Shown here one piece after another: positions 7,114-14,267 of a DNA stretch of 21,954 bases (its first letter is position 1; each line of letters begins with the position of its first letter). The stretch is from JBQSUQ01 sp052384575. Lineage in GTDB: Bacteria; Pseudomonadota; Gammaproteobacteria; Enterobacterales; Pasteurellaceae. The translations under genes were made by a program, and so were the position numbers. The notes below the pieces were generated by a model, which did not search any database, was not told where the DNA came from, and worked only from the letters and a program-made list of their open reading frames with translations. Location: NCBI GenBank assembly GCA_052384575.1, contig JBQSUQ010000024.1. One strand, written 5' to 3'.

Positions 7114-7815
7114 TTATTTTTTAGGATTAATATCTAATAATTCCACATCAAAATGGAGCGTAGAATTGGCAGGAATCACGCCCATGTCTTGATCGCCATA
7201 GGCTAAGTTTGCAGGGATAACTAATTCAATTTTTCCGCCTTTTTTGATCAGCTGTAAACCCTCTGTCCAGCCAGGAATCACTTGATTGAGTGCAAACTCA
7301 ACAGGTTTGTTTCGCTCAACTGAGCTATCAAATACTTTGCCATTTGGTAATTTGCCAGTGTAATGCACTTTCACCACATCAGTTGCCTTAGGTGATGCGC
7401 CTTCTCCTGCTTTTTCAACACGATAAAGTAAGCCAGATTTTGTTTCTTTTACATCTGCTTTTTTCTTAAATTCTGCCACGAATTTTTCGCCTTCTTGTTG
7501 CGTTTTTTTCGCTTGTTCTTCAATTTTACGTTGATGTTCTGCTTTCACTTTATCTTCAATACTTTTTAATGTATTGGTTAATTCAGGATTATTTAAATCC
7601 ACTTTACCTGCGATAGCATCTTTTATGCCTGCTAATAATTTTTCTTGGTCATAATTGATGACATCTTTTTGTGCCTCAATCACACCTTTTACATCTGTAC
7701 CAAATAATGCACCTAATGCATAGGATTCATTTTTGGTATCTGCATGGGCTACCGCAGTAGTAAAAAGTGCGGTGATAAATAAGCCAACACAGGAAATTTT
7801 TTGTCTTTTTAGCAT
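7114..7815 (-). CDS. fkpA: Periplasmic FKBP-type peptidyl-prolyl isomerase FkpA
   Basis: A 233-residue secreted chaperone/prolyl isomerase that helps fold envelope proteins. The N-terminus is a Sec signal peptide (MLKRQ, a hydrophobic core, cleavage probably after AVAHA at residue 25). The helical dimerisation domain spans about 28-130 (SYALG near its start, charged coiled coil 90-120). The FKBP domain follows (about 135-231), with VKVHYTGKLPNGKVFDSS and a YGDQDMGVIPANSTLHFDVELL ending. It is shorter than E. coli FkpA (270) but complete in both domains. The signal-peptide region contains a perfect uptake signal coding Thr-Ala-Leu. It is divergent from slyX, as in E. coli. Confidence 0.93.
   Translation of the reverse strand: MLKRQKISCVGLFITALFTTAVAHADTKNESYALGALFGTDVKGVIEAQKDVINYDQEKLLAGIKDAIAGKVDLNNPELTNTLKSIEDKVKAEHQRKIEEQAKKTQQEGEKFVAEFKKKADVKETKSGLLYRVEKAGEGASPKATDVVKVHYTGKLPNGKVFDSSVERNKPVEFALNQVIPGWTEGLQLIKKGGKIELVIPANLAYGDQDMGVIPANSTLHFDVELLDINPKK
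7765..7773 (+). repeat. DNA uptake signal sequence inside the fkpA signal peptide
   Basis: Perfect AAGTGCGGT, read as Thr-Ala-Leu in the hydrophobic core of the signal peptide. Confidence 0.9.
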
Positions 7816-7911
7816 TTTGCTATCCTTTTATGAGTTAAAATAAGCCACATTAGATTATAGAGCTTAGCTCTCTTTGTCAATTATGCGAAAAAGAAAGAAT
7901 AAGAGGAATTC

Positions 7912-8124
7912 ATGCAAAAATTAGAAGCCAGAATTGCGGAATTGGAAACAAAATTAATGTTCCAAGAACATACATTAGAAGCATTGAATCAAGCCTTGGT
8001 GGAACAGCAATTTATGATGGATAAAATGCAAGTACAGATCCGCCATTTAGCCAATAAATTGAAAGATATGCAACCATCGAATGTGGCAAGTCGCGCAGAA
8101 GAAACCCCTCCGCCACATTATTAA
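7912..8124 (+). CDS. slyX: SlyX family protein
   Basis: A 70-residue protein that is almost entirely predicted coiled coil (ARIAELETKLMFQEHTLEALNQAL), ending with the proline-rich ETPPPHY typical of SlyX. The biochemical role is not established. The start at 7912 has an AGAGG site. It is divergent from fkpA, separated by 96 bp, the same arrangement as in E. coli. Confidence 0.9.
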   Translation: MQKLEARIAELETKLMFQEHTLEALNQALVEQQFMMDKMQVQIRHLANKLKDMQPSNVASRAEETPPPHY

Positions 8125-8128
8125 AATC

Positions 8129-8144
8129 TGTGATGTTCATCACA
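8129..8144 (+). promoter_or_regulatory. Perfect CRP binding site upstream of the YdcH-like gene
   Basis: TGTGA-TGTTCA-TCACA matches the CRP core at all 10 positions, and the flanks (TTT on the right) also fit. Its centre at 8136.5 is 41.5 bp upstream of the start predicted from the -10 box at 8166-8171, the class II position. Confidence 0.8.
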
Positions 8145-8165
8145 TTTTATGCCACGATTTTAGGG

Positions 8166-8171
8166 TAAACT
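8166..8171 (+). promoter_or_regulatory. -10 box of the YdcH-like gene promoter
   Basis: TAAACT (4 of 6 matches). No -35 box is apparent because the CRP site occupies that region. The predicted start is near 8178, giving a 5' leader of about 28 nt. Confidence 0.5.
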
Positions 8172-8205
8172 GCTGTGTATTAATTCAACAATTAAGGAGT
8201 AAAAT

Positions 8206-8418
8206 ATGTTTCCAGAATTTCGCGACTTAATCACCAAATTAAAAACAGAAGATATGCATTTTGCTCGTTTATTTGATGAACATAATGCGTTGGATCAACG
8301 AATTAAGAATATTGAAAGCCACATTGAATTGGCGACGCATACTGAAGTTGAAGATCTGAAAAAGCAAAAATTACGCTTAAAAGATGAGCTTTATGCGATT
8401 TTGAAGAAAGCAAGTTAA
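8206..8418 (+). CDS. YdcH family protein (DUF465)
   Basis: A 70-residue cytoplasmic helical protein with the family pattern MFPEFRDLITKLK near the N-terminus, then a heptad-like helix and a basic C-terminus (EDLKKQKLRLKDELYAIL). The molecular function is unknown. The start ATG has an AAGGAG site with good spacing. The perfect CRP site upstream suggests activation when preferred sugars run out. It ends at a strong bidirectional terminator made of paired uptake signals. Confidence 0.88.
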   Translation: MFPEFRDLITKLKTEDMHFARLFDEHNALDQRIKNIESHIELATHTEVEDLKKQKLRLKDELYAILKKAS

Positions 8419-8426
8419 GTTGAAAT

Positions 8427-8459
8427 AAAAAAGTGCGGTGGAAAATACCGCACTTTTTT
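8427..8459. terminator. Bidirectional terminator between the YdcH-like gene and asnC, from paired uptake signals
   Basis: A 13-bp perfect stem (8427-8439 with 8447-8459) and a GGAAAAT loop. The arms contain uptake signals at 8431-8439 (plus) and 8447-8455 (minus). The arms are A-rich outside and T-rich inside, so the structure serves both convergent genes. Confidence 0.9.
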
Positions 8460-8461
8460 GT

Positions 8462-8914
8462 TTAAGGTTTAATATCACGCAAAATAGGATTTTGCATGGA
8501 AATTAAGGTTTCTGTGGATTGAATCTCATCGATCAATTGGATTTTAGTTGCCAATACACTGTGCAGTTCCGCAATAGTGTGCGTCATTACTTTAATAAAA
8601 ATGGAGTAATTGCCCGTTGTGTAATAAGCTTCTACCACTTCATCAAAGCTTTCTAATTTTTTGATGACTTTTTCGTAGTCTTTCGCTGATTTCAAAATAA
8701 TGCCAATAAAGCAGCACACATCATAACCCAATTTACGTTCATCAATACGGATTTTTGTTCCTTCAATAATGCCAGACTGACGCATTTTTTCTACTCGTAC
8801 ATGGATTGTGCCTGGACTTACACCGAAATTTTTTGCCATTTCAGCATAAGGTGTACGGGCGTCTTTTGTGAGAACGCGTAAAATTTGTTGATCTAAATTA
8901 TCAATTGTATGCAT
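8462..8914 (-). CDS. asnC: AsnC, Lrp/AsnC-family regulator of asparagine synthesis
   Basis: A 150-residue transcription factor (E. coli AsnC is 152). It has an N-terminal winged helix-turn-helix (about 5-60, with FGVSPGTIHVRVEKMRQSGII) and a C-terminal RAM ligand-binding domain (about 70-145, with EAYYTTGNYSIFIKV and the ending ILRDIKP). The family member activates asnA and loses activity with asparagine. I choose ATG 8914 (MHTIDNLDQQIL) because a GGGGG ribosome site lies just before it. A TTG four codons upstream lies inside that site. It is divergent from asnA across 169 bp, the standard arrangement for regulator and target. Confidence 0.95.
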   Translation of the reverse strand: MHTIDNLDQQILRVLTKDARTPYAEMAKNFGVSPGTIHVRVEKMRQSGIIEGTKIRIDERKLGYDVCCFIGIILKSAKDYEKVIKKLESFDEVVEAYYTTGNYSIFIKVMTHTIAELHSVLATKIQLIDEIQSTETLISMQNPILRDIKP

Positions 8915-9083
8915 AACAACCCCCAATTTAAAATATATCTAATTTTGTGGTGAGATAATTGATTATTTTTCTTATTATAAGCTATTTTTTCTAAAAAGTA
9001 TTGAGTTTTGTGCTTTTTATGTTGAATAATATGCAACAAGCATTAAGAAAAAATGCAGAATAGCTAAATAAGGTATTATAACA

Positions 9084-10076
9084 ATGGAAAAATCATTTAT
9101 TTTACAACAAAAAGAAATTAGTTTTGTTAAGAACACGTTTACACAAAACCTCATTGAAAAACTTGAGATTATTGAGGTGCAAGGCCCAATTTTAAGCGAA
9201 GTGGGCAATGGTATGCAGGATAATTTATCGGGAATTGAAAAAGCAGTACAAGTGCATGTGAAATGCATTCCAAATGCAGTGTATGAAGTAGTGCACTCAT
9301 TGGCAAAATGGAAACGTCATACCTTAGCACGTTTCCAATTCAAAGAAGGTGAAGGTTTATTTGTTCACATGAAAGCACTACGCCCTGATGAAGATTCATT
9401 AGATCCAACGCACTCAGTTTATGTGGATCAATGGGACTGGGAAAAAGTGATTCCTCATGGTCACCGTAATTTTGATTATTTGAAAGAAACTGTGCGCTCA
9501 ATTTATAAAGCGATGCGTTTAACAGAGCTTGCTGTGGAAGCCCGTTTTGATATCCCGTCGATTTTGCCAAAAGAAATTACTTTTGTGCATAGTGAAGATT
9601 TAGTGAAACGTTATCCAAATATGACGGGTAAAGAGCGCGAAAATGCAATTTGTAAAGAATATGGTGCGGTATTCCTTGTCGGTATCGGTGGCAAATTATC
9701 GGATGGTAAACCACATGATGGTCGTGCACCAGACTACGATGACTGGACAACCGAATCTGAAAATGGCTACAAAGGTTTAAATGGCGATATTTTAGTGTGG
9801 AACGATCAACTTGGTACTGCATTTGAATTATCTTCAATGGGGATTCGTGTTGATGAAAAAGCGCTGCGTTTACAAGTTTCACTCACTGGTGATGAAGAGC
9901 GTTTAGAAATGGATTGGCACAAAGATTTACTTGCTGGTCGTTTGCCTCTTTCTATCGGTGGCGGTATTGGCCAATCTCGTTTAGCCATGTTCTTATTACG
10001 TAAAAAACACATTGGTGAAGTACAATCAAGCGTTTGGCCAAAAGAGATGTTAGAGAAATTTGAAAATATTCTTTAA
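9084..10076 (+). CDS. asnA: Aspartate-ammonia ligase (asparagine synthetase A)
   Basis: A 330-residue cytoplasmic enzyme, identical in length to E. coli AsnA, that makes asparagine from aspartate, ammonia and ATP through an aspartyl-adenylate. It has a class II aminoacyl-tRNA synthetase-like fold. Visible conserved blocks are GNGMQDNLSGIEKAV (about 41-55), DQWDWEK (about 115-121) and the C-terminal GGGIGQSRLAMFLLRK (about 292-307), which is the motif 3 region. The start at 9084 has an AAGG site 10 bp upstream. It is expected to be controlled by the divergent asnC. It ends at a 17-bp stem terminator. Confidence 0.97.
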   Translation: MEKSFILQQKEISFVKNTFTQNLIEKLEIIEVQGPILSEVGNGMQDNLSGIEKAVQVHVKCIPNAVYEVVHSLAKWKRHTLARFQFKEGEGLFVHMKALRPDEDSLDPTHSVYVDQWDWEKVIPHGHRNFDYLKETVRSIYKAMRLTELAVEARFDIPSILPKEITFVHSEDLVKRYPNMTGKERENAICKEYGAVFLVGIGGKLSDGKPHDGRAPDYDDWTTESENGYKGLNGDILVWNDQLGTAFELSSMGIRVDEKALRLQVSLTGDEERLEMDWHKDLLAGRLPLSIGGGIGQSRLAMFLLRKKHIGEVQSSVWPKEMLEKFENIL

Positions 10077-10089
10077 TACATAACAAGGA

Positions 10090-10131
10090 AAAAGTGCGGT
10101 TAAAAATCATGGTGTTTTTAACCGCACTTTT
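10090..10131. terminator. Bidirectional terminator between asnA and hemN, from paired uptake signals
   Basis: A 17-bp perfect stem (10090-10106 with 10115-10131) and a TCATGGTG loop. It includes uptake signals at 10092-10100 (plus) and 10121-10129 (minus) and is followed by TGTTTT. It is the longest stem of its kind in the window. Confidence 0.9.
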
Positions 10132-10143
10132 GTTTTGATTAAA

Positions 10144-11511
10144 TTAAATAATACGAGAGAACTGTTGTCTACGCGCTTGCTGTCTTGAATAGGTATCAAA
10201 GCACAAGCAAATGTTACGAATTAATAAGCGTCCAGTCGAAGAAACTTGAATACCCTGTTCATTGATTTCCACTAAACCATCTTTAGCTAACGGTTTTAAT
10301 AATTCCAGATCTTCCGAAAAATGTGTTTTGAAATCAATATTATATAGCTGCTCAATTGTCGAAAAATCAAGTTTGAAATTACAGATTAAAGCCTTAATGA
10401 CATCACGACGTAAGCAATCTTCTGCTGTCATGGCTAAACCTTTGTGTAACGCAATGCCTGTAGTATCCACGTCAGCATAATAACGTTTTAATTCTTTTTG
10501 GTTTTGTGCATAGGTATCGCCTAATAAGCTGATTGCAGAAACACCCAAACCTAATAAATCACATTCTTCTTGTGTAGTATAGCCTTGGAAGTTGCGGTGC
10601 AAAATGCCTTTATCCTGTGCAATCGCCAGTTCATCATCTGGTTTAGCGAAATGGTCCATACCAATAAATTTGTATCCCGCTTGACCTAAGGTTTCAATGG
10701 TTTTTTGTAGAATGGTTAATTTTGTTTCGGGTGCAGGTAATTGATGATCCTTGATTTTGGCTTGACCAGCAAAACGGCTTGGCAAGTGGGCGTAGTTAAA
10801 GACGCTTAAACGATCAGGGTTGAGTTCAATTACTTTTTGTAGCGTGAACATAAAACTTTCTACGGTTTGCAGTGGTAAACCATAAATTAAGTCTAAGTTT
10901 GTGGATTGGAATCCTAATTCACGCGCACGCGTAAGAAGTTGACATACAAATTCTTCATCTTGTTCACGATTGATGACTTTTTGTACGTCTTTATTGAAAT
11001 CTTGTACGCCCATGCTAATGCGGTTGAAACCAATGCTACGCAAGTGATCAAGCATAGATAATTCAATTTCGCGAGGGTCCATTTCAATGGAAATTTCTGC
11101 TTGTGGTGAAATATTGAAATTATCTGTCAACATTTTCATTAATCGTGCTGATTGCGCTTCGCTTAAATAGGTTGGTGTACCGCCGCCCCAGTGAATTTGA
11201 GTGACTAAGCGCCGTGTAAATAATGTGGCACGATTTTTAATTTCTACTTCAAGATAATCTAAATAAATATCGGCTTTATGTTGATGGCGAGTGATAACTT
11301 TATTACATCCGCAGAAATAGCAAAGTTTATGACAAAATGGAATATGAATATAAAGCGACAGAGGGCGTTCTGGATAGCGTGCTGCCGCAGCCTTGAAATC
11401 CTCATTATTGTAATTTTCGTGGAATTCAAGCGCTGTTGGATAAGAGGTGTAACGCGGTCCTGAATGGTTGTATTTTTGAATGAGATTGAGATCCCAAGTA
11501 ATTTCGTTCAT
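10144..11511 (-). CDS. hemN: Oxygen-independent coproporphyrinogen III oxidase HemN
   Basis: A 455-residue radical SAM enzyme that decarboxylates two propionate side chains of coproporphyrinogen III to give protoporphyrinogen IX without oxygen. The 4Fe-4S motif CxxxCxxCxC is at C60, C64, C67 and C69 in FCHKLCYFCGCN, preceded by SGPRYTSYPTALEF, typical of true HemN rather than HemW. I start at ATG 11511 (MNEITWDLNLIQKYN) because this aligns with the E. coli N-terminus. An ATG at 11541 adds 10 residues and overlaps the upstream gene by 14 bp. Neither start has a strong ribosome site, so coupling to the upstream gene is likely. It is downstream of yihI, as in E. coli. H. influenzae itself needs exogenous heme, so whether the rest of the pathway exists here cannot be judged. 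Confidence 0.94.
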   Translation of the reverse strand: MNEITWDLNLIQKYNHSGPRYTSYPTALEFHENYNNEDFKAAAARYPERPLSLYIHIPFCHKLCYFCGCNKVITRHQHKADIYLDYLEVEIKNRATLFTRRLVTQIHWGGGTPTYLSEAQSARLMKMLTDNFNISPQAEISIEMDPREIELSMLDHLRSIGFNRISMGVQDFNKDVQKVINREQDEEFVCQLLTRARELGFQSTNLDLIYGLPLQTVESFMFTLQKVIELNPDRLSVFNYAHLPSRFAGQAKIKDHQLPAPETKLTILQKTIETLGQAGYKFIGMDHFAKPDDELAIAQDKGILHRNFQGYTTQEECDLLGLGVSAISLLGDTYAQNQKELKRYYADVDTTGIALHKGLAMTAEDCLRRDVIKALICNFKLDFSTIEQLYNIDFKTHFSEDLELLKPLAKDGLVEINEQGIQVSSTGRLLIRNICLCFDTYSRQQARRQQFSRII

Positions 11512-11527
11512 AGTGTTATCGTTCGGG

Positions 11528-11959
11528 TTATTGAATATCATTAAGCAGCAAGGTTAATTCTGCTTTAATTTGTTGTTCTAACTCAGCTTCTTTGCTTTCT
11601 CGCGTTAAATCAAGACGCATGCGTTCATTTTTCTTGAGCGTTTTGCGAGCCTCATGGGTTGGCATGTCTTGCACCACTTCATACAGTTGCCACATTGCCT
11701 CATAGCTGTTCAAGCGTTTTTTGCCCAAGGGGTCGAGCAACATTTTTAAACGAATGACACCTTCAGACAGGTTACAATCACCGTTTTGCATTGCCTTGGC
11801 AATAATTTCAATGCTTTCTGTAATACGTTGCATGCGCGCATTTTTCGCTTGTTCAAAAGCCTGTTTTTGTTGGCGCAGTTGGCGTAATAAATGGATAGTA
11901 TATCCTGCCATTACGGCTAAAATGATTACGCCAAGAATCAATAAAATGGTTTTTAACAT
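11528..11959 (-). CDS. DUF2489 family protein with one N-terminal membrane helix
   Basis: A 143-residue protein of unknown function. Residues 3-24 form one hydrophobic helix (LLILGVIILAVMAG), followed by a basic charged coiled-coil stretch and a helical cytoplasmic domain (ITESIEIIAKAMQNGDCNLSEGVIRLK). This pattern matches the DUF2489 family, commonly found beside yihI and hemN in gamma-proteobacteria. Its ATG is 3 bp after the yihI stop, with no separate ribosome site, so translation is probably coupled. Its end lies 16 bp before the chosen hemN start. The three genes appear to form one operon. Confidence 0.85.
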   Translation of the reverse strand: MLKTILLILGVIILAVMAGYTIHLLRQLRQQKQAFEQAKNARMQRITESIEIIAKAMQNGDCNLSEGVIRLKMLLDPLGKKRLNSYEAMWQLYEVVQDMPTHEARKTLKKNERMRLDLTRESKEAELEQQIKAELTLLLNDIQ

Positions 11960-11962
11960 CGT

Positions 11963-12529
11963 TTATTTAAATTGGTTAATATCAATTTTCTCAAAAGTGC
12001 GGTATAAATCGTCATCGTTTTCTTCTTCATCTTCAATGCCTAATTCATCCATTAATACCGCAATACGATCTAAACATTCATCCACAAATTGTTGATCTTC
12101 TGCACTCAATGTTTTGCCCGCATCCAGTTGGTCGAGCAAGTCATTTAAACATTCGTTATTTTCTAATTGTTCTAACTCTTGCATTGGATCAAGTGCGGTG
12201 GATTTTGGCGTCGTTTCTAGCGCAGGAATGAATTGCCCTTTTTCAGGTTTATTCACAAACTCCACAATTAATGGCACTTTCTTACGACTACCAATACGTG
12301 GGTCTTGTTTTTTCTCTGCGGATTTATTCGCCTGTACTTCAGTTGCACTGTGGCGAGAGCCAGAAGTTAACCCTTTGTGTTTACGCTTTCTTTTTTCTTC
12401 GCGTGCTTTGGAATCCAGTTCGTAGCGCGTGAGTTTTTTTCCTGAAAGTGGTTTACCTTCAGGTTTTTTATCTGATTTACGTGTCGGCATAATATCCGTT
12501 ACACGACGACTTTTCTTTTGTCTTGACAT
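11963..12529 (-). CDS. yihI: Der GTPase-activating protein YihI
   Basis: A 188-residue protein whose E. coli counterpart stimulates GTP hydrolysis by the 50S assembly GTPase Der. The N-terminal 60 residues are very basic (SRQKKSRRVTDIMPTRKSDKK, then KAREEKRKRKHKGL). The C-terminal half is acidic and ends in a run of Glu/Asp (LGIEDEEENDDDLYRTF). That basic-then-acidic layout is typical of the family. It carries two in-frame uptake signals. The start ATG at 12529 has no obvious ribosome site. It is the first gene of the yihI-DUF2489-hemN cluster. Confidence 0.9.
   Translation of the reverse strand: MSRQKKSRRVTDIMPTRKSDKKPEGKPLSGKKLTRYELDSKAREEKRKRKHKGLTSGSRHSATEVQANKSAEKKQDPRIGSRKKVPLIVEFVNKPEKGQFIPALETTPKSTALDPMQELEQLENNECLNDLLDQLDAGKTLSAEDQQFVDECLDRIAVLMDELGIEDEEENDDDLYRTFEKIDINQFK
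11995..12003 (+). repeat. DNA uptake signal sequence inside yihI
   Basis: Perfect AAGTGCGGT. On the gene's strand it reads through Tyr-Arg-Thr-Phe near the C-terminus. Confidence 0.9.
12191..12199 (+). repeat. DNA uptake signal sequence inside yihI
   Basis: Perfect AAGTGCGGT, coding Thr-Ala-Leu on the minus strand in the middle of YihI. Confidence 0.9.
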
Positions 12530-12578
12530 AGTTTTGTTATAAGTGAAAAAATTGATTGAATTGTAACATAAAACAGTA

Positions 12579-12599
12579 AAGGACGTTAAAAACGTCCTT
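12579..12599 (-). terminator. Terminator of corA
   Basis: A 9-bp perfect stem (AAGGACGTT with AACGTCCTT) and a 3-base loop. On the minus strand the tail is TACTGTTTTATG, only moderately T-rich. It lies 19 bp after the corA stop, with an uptake signal in between. Confidence 0.7.
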
Positions 12600-12605
12600 A
12601 AAAAT

Positions 12606-12614
12606 ACCGCACTT
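12606..12614 (-). repeat. DNA uptake signal sequence after corA
   Basis: Perfect AAGTGCGGT on the minus strand, between the corA stop and its terminator. Confidence 0.9.
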
Positions 12615-12617
12615 TCG

Positions 12618-13568
12618 TTATAACCAACCTTTACGTTTGAAATAAATATAAGGCGTTAAGGCTGCCACAATCATTAAACCAATTGCCATTGGGTAACCAT
12701 ATTTGAAATGCAGTTCTGGCATAAAGTCAAAGTTCATGCCATAAGTGGAGGCAACAAGTGTTGCCGGCAAGAACATAACAGATACCACCGAGAAGAATTT
12801 CATAATTTTATTCTGCTCAATATTGATATAACCCATTGCCGCTTGCATTAAAAAGTTGACCTTTTGGAACAAAGATTCGTTATGGGGTTGTAATGATTCA
12901 ATATCTCGTAAGATTTCGCGCGCTTGTTCTAACTGATTGGTTGGTAAACGGGTCTTACGCACTAAGAAACTTAATGCACGCTGAGTATCCATCAAGCACA
13001 AACGTACTTTAGAACTGGCGTCTTCTTGTTCTGTTAAAGTAGCTAGCGCTTGATCAAAAGCTTCCCCTTGTTTTCCTTCCAAAATAATACGGCTTAATTG
13101 TTCCAACTCTGCGTAGGCTGTTTCAATAACGTTCGCCAATTGCTCGATTTTGGTTTCAATTAAATCCAATAAAACTTCATAGGCATTACATTCTTCTAAG
13201 CGTTGATAACGTGAACGCATACGATATAAGCGGAATGCTGGAAGTTCGCGATCACGCAGAGTAAATAAACGCCCATCACGCAACGTAAATGCCACAGAGG
13301 CTAAATCCGCATAATCGTCTTCATCTTCGCAATAAAAGAACGAGTGCAAATGTAAACCATCTTCGTCTTCAAAAAAACGTGCAGATGCCTCGATATCTTC
13401 TAATTCAAGAAAGCTTGCAAGGTTTTGCGCAAGATCTTGTTGTAGGGTTTCACGCTCTTCTTCCGTTGGTTCGAGTAGGTCGATCCAAATCGCACTGTTG
13501 AGATCAGGATTCTGTTCTTCATCAATGCGTGTAAGACGCGCGTCTTCTAAAGCAAATATATTGATCAT
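12618..13568 (-). CDS. corA: Magnesium/cobalt transporter CorA
   Basis: A 316-residue inner membrane channel, exactly the length of E. coli CorA, that admits Mg2+ (also Co2+ and Ni2+) as a pentamer. The large N-terminal cytoplasmic domain includes WIDLLEPTEEERE and LEDIEASARFFEDEDGLH. The C-terminal part has two membrane helices with the selectivity motif YGMNF (GMN at 277-279) in the loop and ends FKRKGWL. I start at ATG 13568 (MINIFALEDARLTRID), which aligns with E. coli and has a GGAG site 9 bp upstream. A start at 13613 would add 15 unrelated residues. A long structured leader precedes it (see the entry at 13569). Confidence 0.96.
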   Translation of the reverse strand: MINIFALEDARLTRIDEEQNPDLNSAIWIDLLEPTEEERETLQQDLAQNLASFLELEDIEASARFFEDEDGLHLHSFFYCEDEDDYADLASVAFTLRDGRLFTLRDRELPAFRLYRMRSRYQRLEECNAYEVLLDLIETKIEQLANVIETAYAELEQLSRIILEGKQGEAFDQALATLTEQEDASSKVRLCLMDTQRALSFLVRKTRLPTNQLEQAREILRDIESLQPHNESLFQKVNFLMQAAMGYINIEQNKIMKFFSVVSVMFLPATLVASTYGMNFDFMPELHFKYGYPMAIGLMIVAALTPYIYFKRKGWL

Positions 13569-13633
13569 TTTGTCATACTCCTTATTGGGATTATGAACAA
13601 ACTCGATGAACAAAGGTTATTTTTCAAAAGCAA

Positions 13634-13642
13634 AAGTGCGGT
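13634..13642 (+). repeat. DNA uptake signal sequence in the corA leader
   Basis: Perfect AAGTGCGGT, between the leader hairpins and the corA ribosome binding site. Confidence 0.9.
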
Positions 13643-13734
13643 TGAAAAATGAGTAAAAAGATACCAAAATGGCGGAACGGCTTATCCGCGAACTTGTCGC
13701 CTGATAAGTCCTTAATGAAAGGAAAAAGGCGACA

Positions 13735-13776
13735 CTAAAAGAAAGTATAAAGTCGGTATCGACTGTGACTGTCCAA
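13735..13776 (-). CDS. Candidate 13-codon upstream ORF in the corA leader
   Basis: TTG start, then a 13-residue peptide (LDSHSRYRLYTFF as read) and a TAG stop. A GGAG at 13788-13785 lies 8 nt before the TTG, an ideal spacing. Its stop codon lies immediately before the 5' arm GTCGCC (13733-13728), so a ribosome ending there would block that arm from pairing. The weak point is the TTG start. This is a candidate leader peptide, not an established gene. Confidence 0.35.
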   Translation of the reverse strand: MDSHSRYRLYTFF

Positions 13777-13809
13777 AGTGTGTGCTCCAAAGTAATAAAA
13801 TCGTGGCGA

Positions 13810-13838
13810 ATGTTACGCTTCAAAGGCGGATTCGTCAA
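13810..13838 (-). promoter_or_regulatory. Sigma-70 promoter of corA
   Basis: TTGACG (13838-13833), a spacer of exactly 17 bp, and TAACAT (13815-13810) on the minus strand. It lies just after the yggL terminator, so corA is transcribed separately, starting near 13803. Confidence 0.7.
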
Positions 13839-13850
13839 GATGTAAAATAA

Positions 13851-13876
13851 AAATCCAGCATTTACGCTGGATTTTT
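13851..13876. terminator. Terminator of yggL
   Basis: The stem AAATCCAGC with GCTGGATTT around an ATTTAC loop. On the minus strand it is followed by TTATTTTAC, and on the plus strand by further T. It separates yggL from the corA promoter. Confidence 0.85.
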
Positions 13877-13880
13877 TAAA

Positions 13881-14219
13881 TTATTTATGTGGATAGTCCC
13901 ACCAAATATCGAATAATTCGCTCACTTCAACTTGTTGAAGTCCGTTATTTTCTAACCATTGTTTCACTAAAGTGCGGTGGTTTTCATCACATTTACCTAG
14001 TTTTTCTAAGCATACTAAGCCTTCCCAATGTAAGTAACCACTTCCTTCATAGGCTAAACCATTTTCTTGAATCACTTCGCGAATAAAGTTATCGACTACT
14101 TCGTCAATTTGTTCAATGCTAGTACCTTCAGCAAATTGCCAATTGACTAAAAAGCCTAATTCTTGGAATTCTGCTAAATGCATTTTTTTACGCTGACGAG
14201 CATTACGTTTAATTGCCAT
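13881..14219 (-). CDS. yggL: YggL family 50S ribosome-binding protein
   Basis: A 112-residue protein of the DUF469/YggL family, in which the E. coli member associates with the 50S subunit. Characteristic features are the basic start (KRNARQRKKMHLAEFQELGF), EGTSIEQIDEVVDNFI, YEGSGYLHWEGLVCLEKLGKC and the ending SELFDIWWDYPHK. Length agrees with the family (about 108). The ATG at 14219 has an AGGAG site. It carries an in-frame uptake signal coding His-Arg-Thr-Leu. It is transcribed with, or just after, the lipoprotein gene upstream (48 bp gap). Confidence 0.93.
   Translation of the reverse strand: MAIKRNARQRKKMHLAEFQELGFLVNWQFAEGTSIEQIDEVVDNFIREVIQENGLAYEGSGYLHWEGLVCLEKLGKCDENHRTLVKQWLENNGLQQVEVSELFDIWWDYPHK
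13970..13978 (+). repeat. DNA uptake signal sequence inside yggL
   Basis: Perfect AAGTGCGGT within the C-terminal third of yggL. Confidence 0.9.
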
Positions 14220-14267
14220 AATTTTCTCCTATTGGGTGGTTTAAAGTGCTGCGTGCTTATTTAGAAA

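Larger units (their letters stand above)
13569..13803 (-). promoter_or_regulatory. Structured 5' leader of corA, possible Mg2+-responsive attenuator
   Basis: About 235 nt lie between the predicted transcription start (near 13803) and the corA ATG. In transcript order it holds a possible 13-codon ORF (13776-13735), a small hairpin inside that ORF (13764-13760 with 13755-13751), and arms that cannot all pair at once: 13733-13728 with 13701-13696, 13708-13703 with 13686-13681, and 13689-13685 with 13676-13672. A local hairpin (13723-13719 with 13713-13709) is also possible. Salmonella corA has a leader with a short ORF (corL) and alternative helices controlling Rho. The layout here is analogous but the sequence relationship is untested. 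Confidence 0.55.

Noticed and set aside
8915..8926. Four-codon N-terminal extension of AsnC from a TTG
   Set aside because: The TTG lies inside the GGGGG ribosome site of the ATG at 8914, and the shorter form aligns with E. coli AsnC.
13569..13613. Longer CorA starting at 13613
   Set aside because: The extra 15 residues have no counterpart in E. coli CorA, and the ATG at 13568 has a proper GGAG site and gives the exact family length.
13617..13838. A 73-codon minus-strand ORF between corA and yggL
   Set aside because: Its only start is a TTG that is part of the TTGACG -35 box of the corA promoter. It has no ribosome site, and the region is rich in inverted repeats, so it is better read as a leader RNA.
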